Shown piece by piece: positions 22,188 to 30,698 of a stretch of DNA of 39,525 nucleotides. Position 1 is the stretch's first letter. Every line of letters begins with the position of its first letter. The notes below the pieces were generated by a model. The model searched no databases and had not been told where the DNA came from. It saw nothing but the letters and a program-made list of their open reading frames with translations. Both the position numbers and the translations under genes were made by a program. This DNA is from Oscillospiraceae bacterium (GTDB lineage: Bacteria > Bacillota > Clostridia > Oscillospirales > CAG-272): the NCBI GenBank assembly GCA_015064415.1, contig SVSG01000021.1, forward strand, positions 1 to 39,525. Direction: 5' to 3'.

Positions 22188-24503
22188 TTACTTATTTCTC
22201 TGCGTCAGGGGGCACTCGATCACGCATCTGTGCACCGTGGTGGGACGGTAGGAAAGGATGCGGTCTGCCTTGCCCATTGCGTCGGCAAGGTTTTCCTCGG
22301 TGATCTCGGCGGGCACCTCAAAGTCAGAGTCGGAGCCCGTGTACTTGTGGCCCTCCTCGCCGCAAAGTGCGTACTTCTTCGACCAGTCGCAGGCGCGGCC
22401 GTCGGTGGGGATCCACTTGTACTCGGTATCGTTCAGCTTGATACGTACGGCGTTTTCTGCGCGCAATGCCTTTGCGGGGCAGGCCTTCACGCAGATGTCA
22501 CAGCCCTCGCAGGGAGCGGCTGCGGTTGCGCCCTTCGCCTTGACGATCTCCTCCAGGGGAGCGTCGGTCACGATGGCGATGAAGTCCTGGCTGTAGCCGT
22601 GCTCCTCGGTATAGCACATACCGTTCACGGTCAGCTGACCAAGCCCTGCCTCAACCGCCTCCAGCTGGTTGCAGAATGCATCGGGAAGCGCGCCGCGGGG
22701 CGTGCCCATGTCGCCGCCGATGCCCGTGAGGTTGTAGGTGGCAACGGCACGATAGCCCTTGCCCTGCAGATACTTTTCCACCTTGAAGGAGCTGTACGCC
22801 AGCTCGAAGGTCGTCTCGTACTTGGAGTACATATACGGACCCACGGCGAAGGCGGGCGGCTTGATGGTCATCTTCTGCACGATCTCGGGGTAATGGATGC
22901 CCATCAGAATGACGTTCTTCGCGCCCTCCAGATGGTCAGCCGTCTTATAGATCTTTCTTGTATAGGTCTTGGAAACGGGCTCAAAGATATGGAAGCGGGG
23001 GGTCTTGGATGCCATGTCGATGATGGCCTCGCCACCCTTGATCGGGATCAGCTTCTTGGAAAGCGCGTCCATACGCTCAGCGGGCACGATGGCGTAAAGG
23101 TCGCTGCCCTCGCTCTCCATCAGGTCGCAAAGGTTCTCGGTCAGAGACTTTCTCTGGTGCTCGATGGGCTCGTTGAGGTCATAGTACTCGCAATTTGCAA
23201 AGGGTGCGTCGCAAAGCAGGACCTCGGTGAGGGTGATCTCGTCCTCGCGGGGTTCGATGCCGGCGGCCTTCAGGTAAGCGGCGGTGTCCACCTCGGGGCT
23301 GTTGAGCGTCTTATAGCCGTAATCGTCAATGATTCTGGCGGCATCCAGGCGGGCAAAGCCGGAGAAGTGTGCAAGGGCGGTCTGCTCGGCGCTGATGGTA
23401 CCGAAGCTCTCGTTACCGTAGCCGTTTCTGGCGTTGATCTTGTCGCCCTGTGCCTGTGCGGACTTCTTGCAGGACAGCGTCATCACCACGGCGCCGCGGG
23501 CGTACTCGTACGCGCTCTTGCCGCCAAGGGTGTCCACCGTCTGCTCGTCAAGGAAGACCACGTTGTCCACGCTGTAACGGCCGACAAAGTTCACCACGTC
23601 GTCGTAAAGACGTCTGTGCACGGGCAGCTCGGTGTTGGCAACGCTGTGCTTCTTGCGGATGGGTGCGGAGGTGTGCGTGCCGCCGTCACTGCGCAGGTGC
23701 TTGGGCAAGCAGAACTTCACGCAGCAGCCCATTTCGCCGCCGCGCATGCCGTATTTGTCCACGTGGTCCAGAATGACCTTTTCATCCACAACGTCCGGAA
23801 TATCCAGGTCAAGGTCAAGGTCAAAGTGCTCTGCCCACGCGCAACGCCACAAATTCTTGTTGGCAAACTTGAACTCCTTGCCCTCCACCACGATGCTCTT
23901 GGTGCCGTTGCACTCTTTTCTGTAGGCATCGGTGGGGCAATGCTTGATGCACTCGCCGCACATATCGCACAGCTTGCGCTCGTCATAAAGGGGCGTGGGG
24001 CAAAGAGGTGCGTTGGTGATGATCGAGATGAAGCGGTTGCGGGGACCGTACTCGGGGGACATGGTAAGACCGTGCCAGCCAAGCTGACCAAGACCCGCGC
24101 AGGTGGCCGCATAGATGTGCGACATATCGGGGGCGAAGGTGGCGGTCATATCGCCGAAGGGACGGTATCTCCAGATGTTGGATGCGGCGATCGGTACGGC
24201 CTCGTAGCCGAGATCGTCAAGGAAGCGTGCCACGCGGAACGCGATGTAATCCAGCTTCAGGTTCATCACGTACTGGATGGAGTACGGGCCGATGATCTGG
24301 GGATGCTCCTCGCCACCAAGCTCGATCGCCTCGTCAAGATGGTGGATGGCGCAGACCACCACGTTGGTGGCGGTGGGCAGGATGCCCTGCGGGCTCATCA
24401 TAATGGGGGCACCCGAAAAACGGGAGATCGGAGAAACGCCGACAAGATCGGCACCGACGCCAAGGGCGCACGCCTTGACCTTCGCAGTCAGATTTCTGTT
24501 CAT
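22188..24503 (-). CDS. Tandem QueG/reductive-dehalogenase-like 4Fe-4S protein
   Basis: 771-aa protein made of two related halves. Each has a GLGQL segment followed by F-I-(S/A)-I-(I/V)-T-(N/D)-APL, then a CxxCxxCxxxCP ferredoxin motif: C179/C182/C185/C189 and C665/C668/C671/C675. Each is followed by a further conserved cysteine (CAW at 221, CDW at 705) and a cysteine pair near the end of the half (C261/C265 and C760/C764). The layout resembles epoxyqueuosine reductase (QueG) and reductive dehalogenases, which use corrinoid plus iron-sulfur clusters, but those are single units; no corrinoid motif can be asserted. The start at 24503 follows AAAGGA. The middle part (about 290-460) is of unknown fold. 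Probably a redox enzyme controlled by the divergent AraC regulator. Confidence 0.75.
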   Translation of the reverse strand: MNRNLTAKVKACALGVGADLVGVSPISRFSGAPIMMSPQGILPTATNVVVCAIHHLDEAIELGGEEHPQIIGPYSIQYVMNLKLDYIAFRVARFLDDLGYEAVPIAASNIWRYRPFGDMTATFAPDMSHIYAATCAGLGQLGWHGLTMSPEYGPRNRFISIITNAPLCPTPLYDERKLCDMCGECIKHCPTDAYRKECNGTKSIVVEGKEFKFANKNLWRCAWAEHFDLDLDLDIPDVVDEKVILDHVDKYGMRGGEMGCCVKFCLPKHLRSDGGTHTSAPIRKKHSVANTELPVHRRLYDDVVNFVGRYSVDNVVFLDEQTVDTLGGKSAYEYARGAVVMTLSCKKSAQAQGDKINARNGYGNESFGTISAEQTALAHFSGFARLDAARIIDDYGYKTLNSPEVDTAAYLKAAGIEPREDEITLTEVLLCDAPFANCEYYDLNEPIEHQRKSLTENLCDLMESEGSDLYAIVPAERMDALSKKLIPIKGGEAIIDMASKTPRFHIFEPVSKTYTRKIYKTADHLEGAKNVILMGIHYPEIVQKMTIKPPAFAVGPYMYSKYETTFELAYSSFKVEKYLQGKGYRAVATYNLTGIGGDMGTPRGALPDAFCNQLEAVEAGLGQLTVNGMCYTEEHGYSQDFIAIVTDAPLEEIVKAKGATAAAPCEGCDICVKACPAKALRAENAVRIKLNDTEYKWIPTDGRACDWSKKYALCGEEGHKYTGSDSDFEVPAEITEENLADAMGKADRILSYRPTTVHRCVIECPLTQRNK

Positions 24504-24547
24504 TTTGAAATATCCTTTCCTATGTATTGGGGGATAAGCTGTTTTTA

Positions 24548-24576
24548 AGTATATCACGCGTGGGAGCGGTTGAACA
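24548..24576 (-). promoter_or_regulatory. Weak promoter of the iron-sulfur protein gene
   Basis: On the minus strand a good -10 (TATACT) has only a poor -35 (TGTTCA) at 17 bp. This would fit a promoter needing an activator, such as the divergent AraC protein. Confidence 0.35.
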
Positions 24577-24597
24577 CATCATTTTTAATCAAAAAGG

Positions 24598-24626
24598 TGG
24601 ACTTTTTAGTCATTATATGCTATACT
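24598..24626 (+). promoter_or_regulatory. Promoter of the second AraC gene
   Basis: TGGACT and TATACT are 17 bp apart, with TGC ahead of the -10 (extended -10), 28 bp before the start codon. Confidence 0.5.
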
Positions 24627-24654
24627 ATGAGAGAAAGAGGCAGGAGGTGGCGTT

Positions 24655-25401
24655 ATGCTATACAATTTTGACGAGCTATCCTTTCAGATCTTAACGATCG
24701 ACCGTTTTTTACATAAGGAAGGAATTTTCCACGTAGTGGAGCGTCCGTATGCCGCGCTTTCCTTTCGTGTGAAGGGGACGGGACACTTCAAGATTGGGGG
24801 CAAGACCCTGTTTACGCGCCCCGGTGACGTGCTGTTTATCCCCGCAGACGTGCCCTATGAGGTGGAATATTCGGTAAGTGAGAGCATTGTGGCAAACCTG
24901 CAGTTTTGCAACTATACCGAGCCCGAGCTTTTCTCCTTTCAAAGGGAGGGCGAGGGGGCACTTTTGTTCCTGCAGCTGCTGACGGACTGGCAGGCAAATC
25001 ACTCGGTCAACGGGGCCAAATCCACGCTGTACGCCATTCTGGAAAAGATTGACCGCGAGCTGAAAATATCTGCCGAGGACACCGCCTTTGCCACCTGCCT
25101 GCAATATATCGAGGCGCACTTTTGCGACCCGTCCTTGGACATCGGCAGCGTGTGCGAGAAGGGGTTCATCAGCCCCTCCAGCTTACAGCGCGCCTTTCTG
25201 CAGCGCTTCGGCGTGTCACCCAAGCAGTATATCATCAAGCTGCGCATGAACAAGGCGTTGCAGCTGTTGATTGAAAACAAGCACTCCGTCAAGGAGATCT
25301 CCTTTCTGTGCGGCTTTTCGGATGAAAAGTATTTCTCCCGCGCCTTCCGCGAAAAGTACGGCTACCCGCCCTCTCAGCTGCGCAACCATATTGTGATATA
25401 A
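24655..25401 (+). CDS. AraC family transcriptional regulator
   Basis: 248 aa. The N-terminal cupin-like part (about 28-90; GTGHFKIGGKTLFTRPGDVLFIPADVPYEVEY) senses a ligand. The C-terminal AraC double helix-turn-helix (about 145-245) has LDIGSVCEKGFISPSSLQRAFLQRFGVSPKQYI and VKEISFLCGFSDEKYFSRAFREKYGYPPSQLR. The start has GGCAGGAGG. It is divergent from the tandem iron-sulfur gene, 151 bp apart, and is its most probable regulator. Confidence 0.9.
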   Translation: MLYNFDELSFQILTIDRFLHKEGIFHVVERPYAALSFRVKGTGHFKIGGKTLFTRPGDVLFIPADVPYEVEYSVSESIVANLQFCNYTEPELFSFQREGEGALLFLQLLTDWQANHSVNGAKSTLYAILEKIDRELKISAEDTAFATCLQYIEAHFCDPSLDIGSVCEKGFISPSSLQRAFLQRFGVSPKQYIIKLRMNKALQLLIENKHSVKEISFLCGFSDEKYFSRAFREKYGYPPSQLRNHIVI

Positions 25402-25430
25402 AAATCAGCCGCCCCGAAGGGCGGCTGAAC
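25401..25430. terminator. Terminator between AraC gene and AT-rich gene
   Basis: CAGCCGCCC/GGGCGGCTG with CGAA loop. The T run is on the minus-strand side, so it mainly ends the gene at 25432-26115. 28 bp including the flank are identical to 26257-26284. Confidence 0.8.
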
Positions 25431-25431
25431 A

Positions 25432-26115
25432 TTACTCGTTCCATTGATCCCATTCCGGTGACCATTCCGGTGCCATTCCGTCACAATAAGGATGAATCTC
25501 ATCATAATAAAACAGCTCAAAAGGGTACATCATGTGGCCATATACACCGGCTGCATCCCAGTCTTCATCTGCATCCACATACGTATCAAAATACACGATA
25601 TGGATAATATACTGATTCAAATCGCAATTTGAAATTAAATACGTGGCATTCTCGCCGTTTATTCGTTTTTGTCTTGCCATCAATCTATAATAGGAATCGT
25701 GTCTCGTATCTGTGGTCAAATCGCTTTCGTCTTCTACTGCTAAAAGCTCTTCGCGCAGCTTTTGATATGTTTCCTCATCTTGATATTGCGTAATCAAAAC
25801 AAATGCACCATACGTTCTGTAAAAAAAACTGCCGTGCATAAAAAAGAAACTTAAAACAGTAGCCCCTGACGGCAATTCTTCGAATTTAGGCAACCATTGG
25901 GAAGCAACTTCTCCGTAGTTATGAAAGCCCCAACCAACCTCGACATAGGAGCCATCCATATACATATTGATATCTTTATAGTGTTTATCGCAAAACGTGC
26001 CGCTTGGAAAAAAGACGTAGCGAAAAATTATGAAAAACAAAAGAATGCACGCTATAATACTGATACGTTTCCAGCGCTTTTTTGTTGAGTGCTGCTTTTT
26101 TTCAAAAGTTTCCAT
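25432..26115 (-). CDS. AT-rich hypothetical membrane-anchored protein
   Basis: 227 aa. A basic N-terminus is followed by one membrane helix (about 18-36, ISIIACILLFFIIFRYVFF) and an extracytoplasmic domain of about 190 residues rich in Tyr, Asp and Trp, ending EWSPEWDQWNE. No family recognised and no catalytic motif seen. The start has AAGGAGGAAG at ideal spacing. Base use is clearly more AT-rich than in the flanking genes, and the gene is bounded on both sides by the same 28-bp terminator sequence, pointing to separate origin. Confidence 0.7.
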   Translation of the reverse strand: METFEKKQHSTKKRWKRISIIACILLFFIIFRYVFFPSGTFCDKHYKDINMYMDGSYVEVGWGFHNYGEVASQWLPKFEELPSGATVLSFFFMHGSFFYRTYGAFVLITQYQDEETYQKLREELLAVEDESDLTTDTRHDSYYRLMARQKRINGENATYLISNCDLNQYIIHIVYFDTYVDADEDWDAAGVYGHMMYPFELFYYDEIHPYCDGMAPEWSPEWDQWNE

Positions 26116-26221
26116 AATCTTCCTCCTTCCGTAGCTTCTTAAAATTTATTATTGTTGGTTACTGATGGTATATGTAATCATTATTTACACCCTTCCAGTC
26201 AAACCGTTTTTGATTAGTATC

Positions 26222-26250
26222 AGTATACCATACCTTAGCAGAATTTGCAA
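26222..26250 (-). promoter_or_regulatory. Promoter of the AT-rich membrane protein gene
   Basis: On the minus strand TTGCAA and TATACT are 17 bp apart with TGG before the -10. It leaves a leader of about 100 bp in which nothing else is seen. Confidence 0.6.
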
Positions 26251-26256
26251 GAGTAC

Positions 26257-26289
26257 AAAATCAGCCGCCCCGAAGGGCGGCTGATTTTC
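26257..26289 (-). terminator. Terminator of the glycosidase/oxidoreductase unit
   Basis: AAAATCAGCCGCCC and GGGCGGCTGATTTT form a 14-bp stem with a CGAA loop and T tracts on both sides, placed just after the glycosidase stop. Confidence 0.9.
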
Positions 26290-26290
26290 T

Positions 26291-27202
26291 TTATTTTGCA
26301 ATGACCAGAAGGCAATCGGCGACAGCGCGTGCCATCAGCTCGCCCTCCGGCTCGGGCTTGAACAGGTCATATTGGGTATAGGAAAGCGGAATGGGCGGGC
26401 CGCTGGGCACGTTCTTGATATAGGGCTTGCCCTCGCCGTCCATCAGCACCACGGTGGTGGAGCCGCCGCCGTCCAGATTGAGCAGCGTTTCGATCTCATA
26501 GCCAAGACCTTGATACAGCTCGATCATATCGCCATAGGTAAGACCCGCGGAACGCTTGGAGCGCCCATCGGCACACATCAGGATCACGGTGCCGTCCTTG
26601 GCGAGTGCCACGGCGGTACGGGGGTCGATATCGGGATCGTTATGCAGGGTGATCTTCCCCTCACGGATCAAGGTAAGTCCACCGCCCACGGCGTAAGCCA
26701 CCTTGCCGTAATAGTCGTTAAAATACTCCTCGGCATCGGCGATCACGGGGGTGCCGTCCTTAAGGGAGCCCACCCAGTGGTTGGTGTACCACGGTTTTTC
26801 CTTGTTGCCCGGCTCCGCGATCACGGCACCGTGCATGATCTGCATACCGTAAGGGGTCAGATCGCCGCCGTTGAAGTAGTGGAAAAAGCCCGCGTTCATG
26901 GCAAACAGCACCTTGCCGGGGAACTCCGCGGCGTGTCTTTTCACCATACGTACCTTACGCAAGGGAGAAACAGAGGATGCCAGCTGCACCTTGGCATCGG
27001 GGGCAATCGTCACCAGATACACGTCGGTCTCGCGTCCGTTTCCAAGGCGATAGCGGCGCTGTGCGAAGGTCATCCCCTCCACAACGTCAAAGCGCTCGCT
27101 CTCTGTAACAAGAGAGATATGTCCCTCGCTCTCGCGGTTCTTTTCGTAATCCACAAGCGGGTATTCCGCCAAAATGCTTTGATAAAGTCCTGTGTTTTTC
27201 AT
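26291..27202 (-). CDS. Phosphodiester glycosidase family protein (NAGPA/DUF2233)
   Basis: 303 aa without signal peptide. The NAGPA core is recognisable: VLFAMNAGFFHYFNGGDLTPYGMQI (NAGFF), VGGGLTLIREGKI, RTAVALAKDGTVILMCADGR and the signature LNLDGGGSTT near residue 245. Relatives remove sugar from phosphodiesters (mammalian uncovering enzyme, bacterial teichoic or exopolysaccharide processing). The start follows AAGGGGAT and lies 11 bp after the stop of the Gfo/Idh gene, so they form one operon. Cytoplasmic location would be unusual for an extracellular polymer substrate. Confidence 0.85.
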   Translation of the reverse strand: MKNTGLYQSILAEYPLVDYEKNRESEGHISLVTESERFDVVEGMTFAQRRYRLGNGRETDVYLVTIAPDAKVQLASSVSPLRKVRMVKRHAAEFPGKVLFAMNAGFFHYFNGGDLTPYGMQIMHGAVIAEPGNKEKPWYTNHWVGSLKDGTPVIADAEEYFNDYYGKVAYAVGGGLTLIREGKITLHNDPDIDPRTAVALAKDGTVILMCADGRSKRSAGLTYGDMIELYQGLGYEIETLLNLDGGGSTTVVLMDGEGKPYIKNVPSGPPIPLSYTQYDLFKPEPEGELMARAVADCLLVIAK

Positions 27203-27213
27203 AAAAAATCCCC

Positions 27214-28284
27214 TTAAAATTCGCGCGGCTCGGTCTCGATATCCTCAAACGCGACGGGCGCGCCGAGTGCATCCGAGCGGAAGGCGGCCTCCATCACGCG
27301 CATCGAGCGCATGAGCTGCTTGTGCGTGACGAACTGCGTCGCCTTGCCGTCGATGGCGGCGGCAAAGTTGTGGTAAAACTCGTGCACCTCGGTCTCGGGG
27401 CGCTTGATCCACTCCTCTACCGTGGTCTTTTCGTCGCGCGGTGCCATCGTTTTGGTGAAGCCCGCCGCCGTCACCACAGGGGCAACGTCCTTGTCCTCCC
27501 AGGTGCGGCAAAGCACCAGGCGGCAATCGTCCTTCCAATCGTTCACCCAGCCCGTGCCATCCACGCCCGTGATATAAAAGCGCGGCAGGGAGATAAAGTT
27601 GGTGGTACCGACCTCAATGCGCGCGGTCAGATCCCCCTCAAAGTACAGATCCAGCTTAAAGCCGTCGTCCACCTCATCGTTTGTGATATGGTCGCACTTG
27701 CAGTACACGCGAAGCAGCTTGCGGTCATCCACAATGCCGAACATCTGGTCGATCAGGTGAATGCCCCAGTCAAAGATCATGCCGCCGCCGTGCTCCTTCT
27801 TCCCTCTCCAGTCGCCGGGGATGCCGCGCGAGCCGTGATAGCGGGATTCCACCGACGTGACCTTGCCCAGCTTGCCGCTGTGGTACGCCTCGCGGATCAT
27901 GCGATAGTCGCAATCCCAACGGCGGTTCTGATGCGCCGTGAACAGCTTGCCGCACTCGTTTGCCACCGCGCAGATCTCGGCAAGATCCTCGGAGGACAGC
28001 GTGACCGGCTTTTCCGAGATCACGTTCTTCCCCGCGCGCAACGCGGCAATGGCCAAGGGCTTGTGCAGCTCGTTGGGCGTGGCGATCGTCACAAGCTCCA
28101 CGCTCTCGTCGGCAAGCACCGCCTCAAAGGAGGGATAGGCGTAAATGCCGTTCTCGCGCGCCAGTGCAACGCGCTCCTCCTTAATATCATAAATACCCGC
28201 AAGCTCCACGGCGCCGCGCTCCAGGATATGGCGCGCGTGCCAGCTGCCCATTCCGCCGTAACCGACGATCACACATCTTTTCAT
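27214..28284 (-). CDS. Gfo/Idh/MocA family oxidoreductase
   Basis: 356 aa. A Rossmann fold starts CVIVGYGGMGSWHARHIL, SEKPVTLS is the EKP motif, and GGGMIFDWGIHLIDQMFG lies in the C-terminal domain. The start at 28284 is taken because AAAGGACG precedes it; the longer frame has no support. It is the first gene of an operon with the phosphodiester glycosidase, and both may process the same glycan or sugar. It is not a close copy of the other Gfo/Idh protein at 2449-3513. Confidence 0.88.
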   Translation of the reverse strand: MKRCVIVGYGGMGSWHARHILERGAVELAGIYDIKEERVALARENGIYAYPSFEAVLADESVELVTIATPNELHKPLAIAALRAGKNVISEKPVTLSSEDLAEICAVANECGKLFTAHQNRRWDCDYRMIREAYHSGKLGKVTSVESRYHGSRGIPGDWRGKKEHGGGMIFDWGIHLIDQMFGIVDDRKLLRVYCKCDHITNDEVDDGFKLDLYFEGDLTARIEVGTTNFISLPRFYITGVDGTGWVNDWKDDCRLVLCRTWEDKDVAPVVTAAGFTKTMAPRDEKTTVEEWIKRPETEVHEFYHNFAAAIDGKATQFVTHKQLMRSMRVMEAAFRSDALGAPVAFEDIETEPREF

Positions 28285-28450
28285 CAAGTACCGTCCTTTC
28301 CGCGCCGCTGCGGGCGCAAGGGAGTTGTTTTCCCTTTCATTATAAGACAAAAAAAGCGCAAAGGCAAGTCATTTTTGGCAAAAAACGAGTCATTTTTTGC
28401 TATCTCGCACACACGCGCGCGGAATTTTTGATTTTTTTGCGCAAAACCCG

Positions 28451-28479
28451 TTGAGATTTTTTGCATTTTCCGTTATAAT
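28451..28479 (+). promoter_or_regulatory. Promoter of lepA
   Basis: TTGAGA and TATAAT are 17 bp apart, 32 bp before the lepA start. Confidence 0.8.
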
Positions 28480-28511
28480 ATATGATGAATAAGTTTTTTT
28501 AAGAGGTAACT

Positions 28512-30329
28512 ATGGGAACGAACCGCCAACAACATATCCGCAACTTCTCGATCATCGCCCACATCGACCACGGCAAGTCCACGCTTGCCGACCGACTGCT
28601 GGAGGCGACGCAGACCGTCACGCAGCGCGAGATGGAGGAGCAGTTGCTTGACAATATGGACCTGGAGCGCGAGCGCGGCATCACCATCAAGGCGCGCGCG
28701 GTGCGCTTGCAGTACAAGGCACAGGATGGCGAGGACTATATCCTCAACCTGATCGACACCCCCGGTCACGTCGACTTTAACTACGAGGTCTCCCGCTCGC
28801 TCAACGCGTGCGAGGGTGCGCTTCTGGTGGTGGATGCGACGCAGGGCATCGAGGCACAGACGCTGGCCAATGCCTACCTTGCCGTGGACGCGGGGCTGGA
28901 AATTTTGCCCGTTGTCAACAAGATCGACCTGCCCTCCGCCGACATTGACGGCACCCGCCGCGAGATCGAGGACGTGATCGGCATCCCCGCCGAGGGCTGC
29001 CCCGCCGTCTCCGCCAAGGTCGGGCTCAACATCCCCGACGTGCTGGAGGCCGTGGTGCGCGACGTCCCCGCACCCGAGGGCGACGAGAACGCGCCCCTCA
29101 AGGCGCTCATTTTCGACTCCTACTACGACAGCTATCTTGGTGTCGTGGTTTACGTGCGCGTGGTGGACGGCTCCCTTCGCGCGGGCGATCGCATCAAATT
29201 GATGCATACGGGTCGCGAATTTGACGTCGTGGAGGTGGGTGTGATGTCCCCCTTCGGCCTGCAGAAATGCGACTGCATTGCCGCCGGCGAGGTGGGCTAT
29301 ATCACCGCCTCGATCAAGAGCGTGGGCGACACGCGCGTGGGTGACACCGTGACGCTGGCAGATGCCCCCGCTACCGAGCCGCTCCCCGGCTTCAAGGCGG
29401 TACAGCCGATGGTGTATGCGGGCATTTACCCCGCAGACGGGTCGAAATACGGCGATCTGCGCGACGCGCTGGAAAAGCTGCAGCTCAACGATGCGGCGCT
29501 CTCCTTCGAGCCCGAGACCTCGATCGCGCTGGGCTTCGGCTACCGTTGCGGCTTCTTGGGGCTTTTGCACATGGAGATCATTGAGGAGCGCTTGGAGCGA
29601 GAGTTCAACCTTGACCTCATCACCACCGCCCCCAGCGTTATTTATGAAATTACGATGAGCGACGGCACGCTGGTGCGCATCGACAACCCCTCCAACTACC
29701 CCGACCCCGCCGAGATCGACGTGGCAGCAGAGCCGATCGTGAAGGCATCGATCATCACCCCCACCGAGTACGTGGGAGGGCTGATGGACCTTTGCCAGGA
29801 CCGCCGCGGCGAGTTCATTGATATGAAATATCTGGACACCAATCGCGTGGAATTGCACTACCGTTTGCCCTTAAACGAGATCATTTACGACTTTTTCGAC
29901 GCGCTCAAGAGCCGTTCGCGCGGCTACGCGTCGCTGGACTATGAGATCGAGGGCTATCAGCCAAGCAAATTGGTGAAGCTGGACTTCCTGCTCAACGGCG
30001 AGCAGGTGGACGCGCTCTCCTTCATCGTGCACGAGGAGAAGGCGTACGGCCGCGCCCGCCGCATTGCGGAAAAGCTGAAGGAGAACATCCCGCGCCAGCT
30101 CTTTGAGGTGCCGATCCAGGCCGCCATCGGCTCGAAGATCATTGCGCGCGAGACCGTCAAGGCGATGCGCAAGGACGTGCTTGCCAAGTGCTATGGCGGT
30201 GACATTACCCGTAAAAAGAAGCTGCTGGAAAAGCAGAAGGAAGGCAAGAAGAAGATGCGCCAGCTCGGCTCGGTGCAGGTGTCGCCCGAGGCGTTCATGG
30301 CAGTCCTCAAGCTGGACGACGATAACTGA
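28512..30329 (+). CDS. lepA: Elongation factor 4 (LepA GTPase)
   Basis: 605 aa, the usual length. GTPase motifs: AHIDHGKS (16-23), DTPGHVDF (82-89) and NKID (136-139). Elongation-factor domains II to V and the LepA-specific C-terminal domain ([47 protein letters not shown] region, and AVLKLDDDN end) follow. It back-translocates or remodels stalled ribosomes and aids initiation. The ribosome site AAGAGGT precedes the ATG. The usual clostridial partner hemW follows after 369 bp. Confidence 0.97.
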   Translation: MGTNRQQHIRNFSIIAHIDHGKSTLADRLLEATQTVTQREMEEQLLDNMDLERERGITIKARAVRLQYKAQDGEDYILNLIDTPGHVDFNYEVSRSLNACEGALLVVDATQGIEAQTLANAYLAVDAGLEILPVVNKIDLPSADIDGTRREIEDVIGIPAEGCPAVSAKVGLNIPDVLEAVVRDVPAPEGDENAPLKALIFDSYYDSYLGVVVYVRVVDGSLRAGDRIKLMHTGREFDVVEVGVMSPFGLQKCDCIAAGEVGYITASIKSVGDTRVGDTVTLADAPATEPLPGFKAVQPMVYAGIYPADGSKYGDLRDALEKLQLNDAALSFEPETSIALGFGYRCGFLGLLHMEIIEERLEREFNLDLITTAPSVIYEITMSDGTLVRIDNPSNYPDPAEIDVAAEPIVKASIITPTEYVGGLMDLCQDRRGEFIDMKYLDTNRVELHYRLPLNEIIYDFFDALKSRSRGYASLDYEIEGYQPSKLVKLDFLLNGEQVDALSFIVHEEKAYGRARRIAEKLKENIPRQLFEVPIQAAIGSKIIARETVKAMRKDVLAKCYGGDITRKKKLLEKQKEGKKKMRQLGSVQVSPEAFMAVLKLDDDN

Positions 30330-30340
30330 TAGCAGGATAA

Positions 30341-30373
30341 ATGGGGGTGACTTTTGCAAAAAGTCACCCCCAT
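30341..30373. repeat. Perfect 15-bp hairpin without T run after lepA
   Basis: ATGGGGGTGACTTTT pairs with AAAAGTCACCCCCAT around GCA. The following sequence is ATACCCCCTTC, so it lacks the T tract of an intrinsic terminator; it may act as an RNA stabiliser or as a mobile repeat. Confidence 0.75.
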
Positions 30374-30489
30374 ACCCCCTTCAAAAGCTTTTATACAAAT
30401 AAGGATAAGCGTGCCTTCCACACAACGGCACCACCCGCGAAACAAATCGCCCATTTGAAACGTTTATCCCAAAAATCATCAATAAAAAT

Positions 30490-30651
30490 ACTACCCCACC
30501 ACCAACTTTGTTGGTCCCCCGCCCCTCACAAGGGGCGGACAATGTAACCGCATCGTTTGTGAAGGGCTTTCCCTGCGTTTACTTGCAATGTCCACGCTCG
30601 CTGGTCCGCCCCTTGTGAGGGGCGGGGGACCGCTTGCGGTGGTGGGGTAGT
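30490..30651. repeat. Large imperfect inverted repeat between lepA and hemW
   Basis: Left arm 30490-30540 and right arm 30604-30651 are reverse complements apart from a short central difference (AACTTTGTT versus the complement of GCTTGC). Each arm also contains its own hairpin (CCGCCCC, loop TCACAA, GGGGCGG or complement). The 63-bp centre shows no gene. This has the form of a small non-autonomous repeat element. Confidence 0.8.
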
Positions 30652-30698
30652 TTCACAAAAAGCAAAACTGCACATTTCCAAAGAAAGGAGCAAGGTCT

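Noticed and set aside
22188-24503. Assignment as queG (epoxyqueuosine reductase)
   Set aside because: Length is about twice that of QueG and the protein is a tandem duplication; a tRNA-modification role cannot be asserted from motifs.
21948-24548. 866-codon open frame on the plus strand
   Set aside because: It runs antisense to the tandem iron-sulfur gene, has no ribosome site or protein family signature, and starts in the repeat region. It is a by-product of GC-rich codon use.
28473-29858. 461-codon open frame on the minus strand
   Set aside because: Antisense to lepA, which is unmistakable.
30341-30373. Intrinsic terminator after lepA
   Set aside because: Stem is strong but there is no T run on either side suited to termination, so it is listed as a hairpin repeat only.
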